Part shown: positions 63,861 to 64,000 of the stretch, in pieces
Layout: every line of letters starts with the position of its first letter
How positions within the stretch are numbered: position 1 is the first letter of the stretch
Source of the DNA: an uncultured Planctomyces sp.
GTDB taxonomy: Bacteria; Planctomycetota; Planctomycetia; Planctomycetales; Planctomycetaceae
Direction: 5' to 3'
Assembly: GCA_937899075.1 (NCBI GenBank)
Contig: CALDJX010000607.1
Location: forward strand, 22,131 to 86,130
DNA length: 64,000 nt
The notes under the pieces: generated by a model
Seen by the model: the letters and a program-made list of their open reading frames with translations, nothing else
The model's database searches: none
Told to the model about the DNA's origin: nothing
Program-made: the position numbers and the translations under genes

Positions 63861-64000
63861 CGTCAACTGAAGTGTTCGGCGACAATTAGTCTCTCGGTTT
63901 AGCGACAATTAGAATTCCGGTCTGGTTTTTTGAATTCAGCTATGGTGAAGGCTTCGTTTTGGTGTTCTTTGCTGTTTCCACACGGTAGCTGGGGACGTTC

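Overview
64 kb of a Planctomycetes-type chromosome (inferred from the DUF1501, DUF1553/PSCyt, TIGR02604-type and TIGR02996-like proteins; species not assigned). Most of the window is ordinary gene content: a giant secretin, squalene/phytoene synthase, HAD hydrolase, PurH, a sulfatase/glycosidase/DUF1080/cytochrome-c block, carboxypeptidase M32, POT transporter, RecC-like protein, hemolysin III, a sigma-like factor, FabI, SurA-type isomerase, Mfd, Dpm1-like GT2, CDGSH protein, ArgG, GalU, M20 peptidase, a MotB-like protein and tRNA-Leu(UAA). No CRISPR array, IS element or prophage was recognised. The signals the gene list does not explain are: (1) many intergenic palindromes of several sequence families, several of them GTAG-headed paired hairpins resembling REP/BIME elements, including one nested inside another and one apparently inserted in frame in a conserved coding domain; (2) a compact structured-RNA candidate with promoter-like boxes and an intrinsic terminator (about 6604-6743); (3) unusual protein architectures: sulfatase-alpha/beta-hydrolase fusion, secretin with about 7-8 periplasmic repeats, membrane-anchored flagellar rod-like protein, MotB-like protein with a divergent OmpA domain, sigma-like protein with a hydrophobic N-terminus; (4) small or edge genes missing from the ORF track. 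All assignments come from reading motifs by eye; no database search was run.
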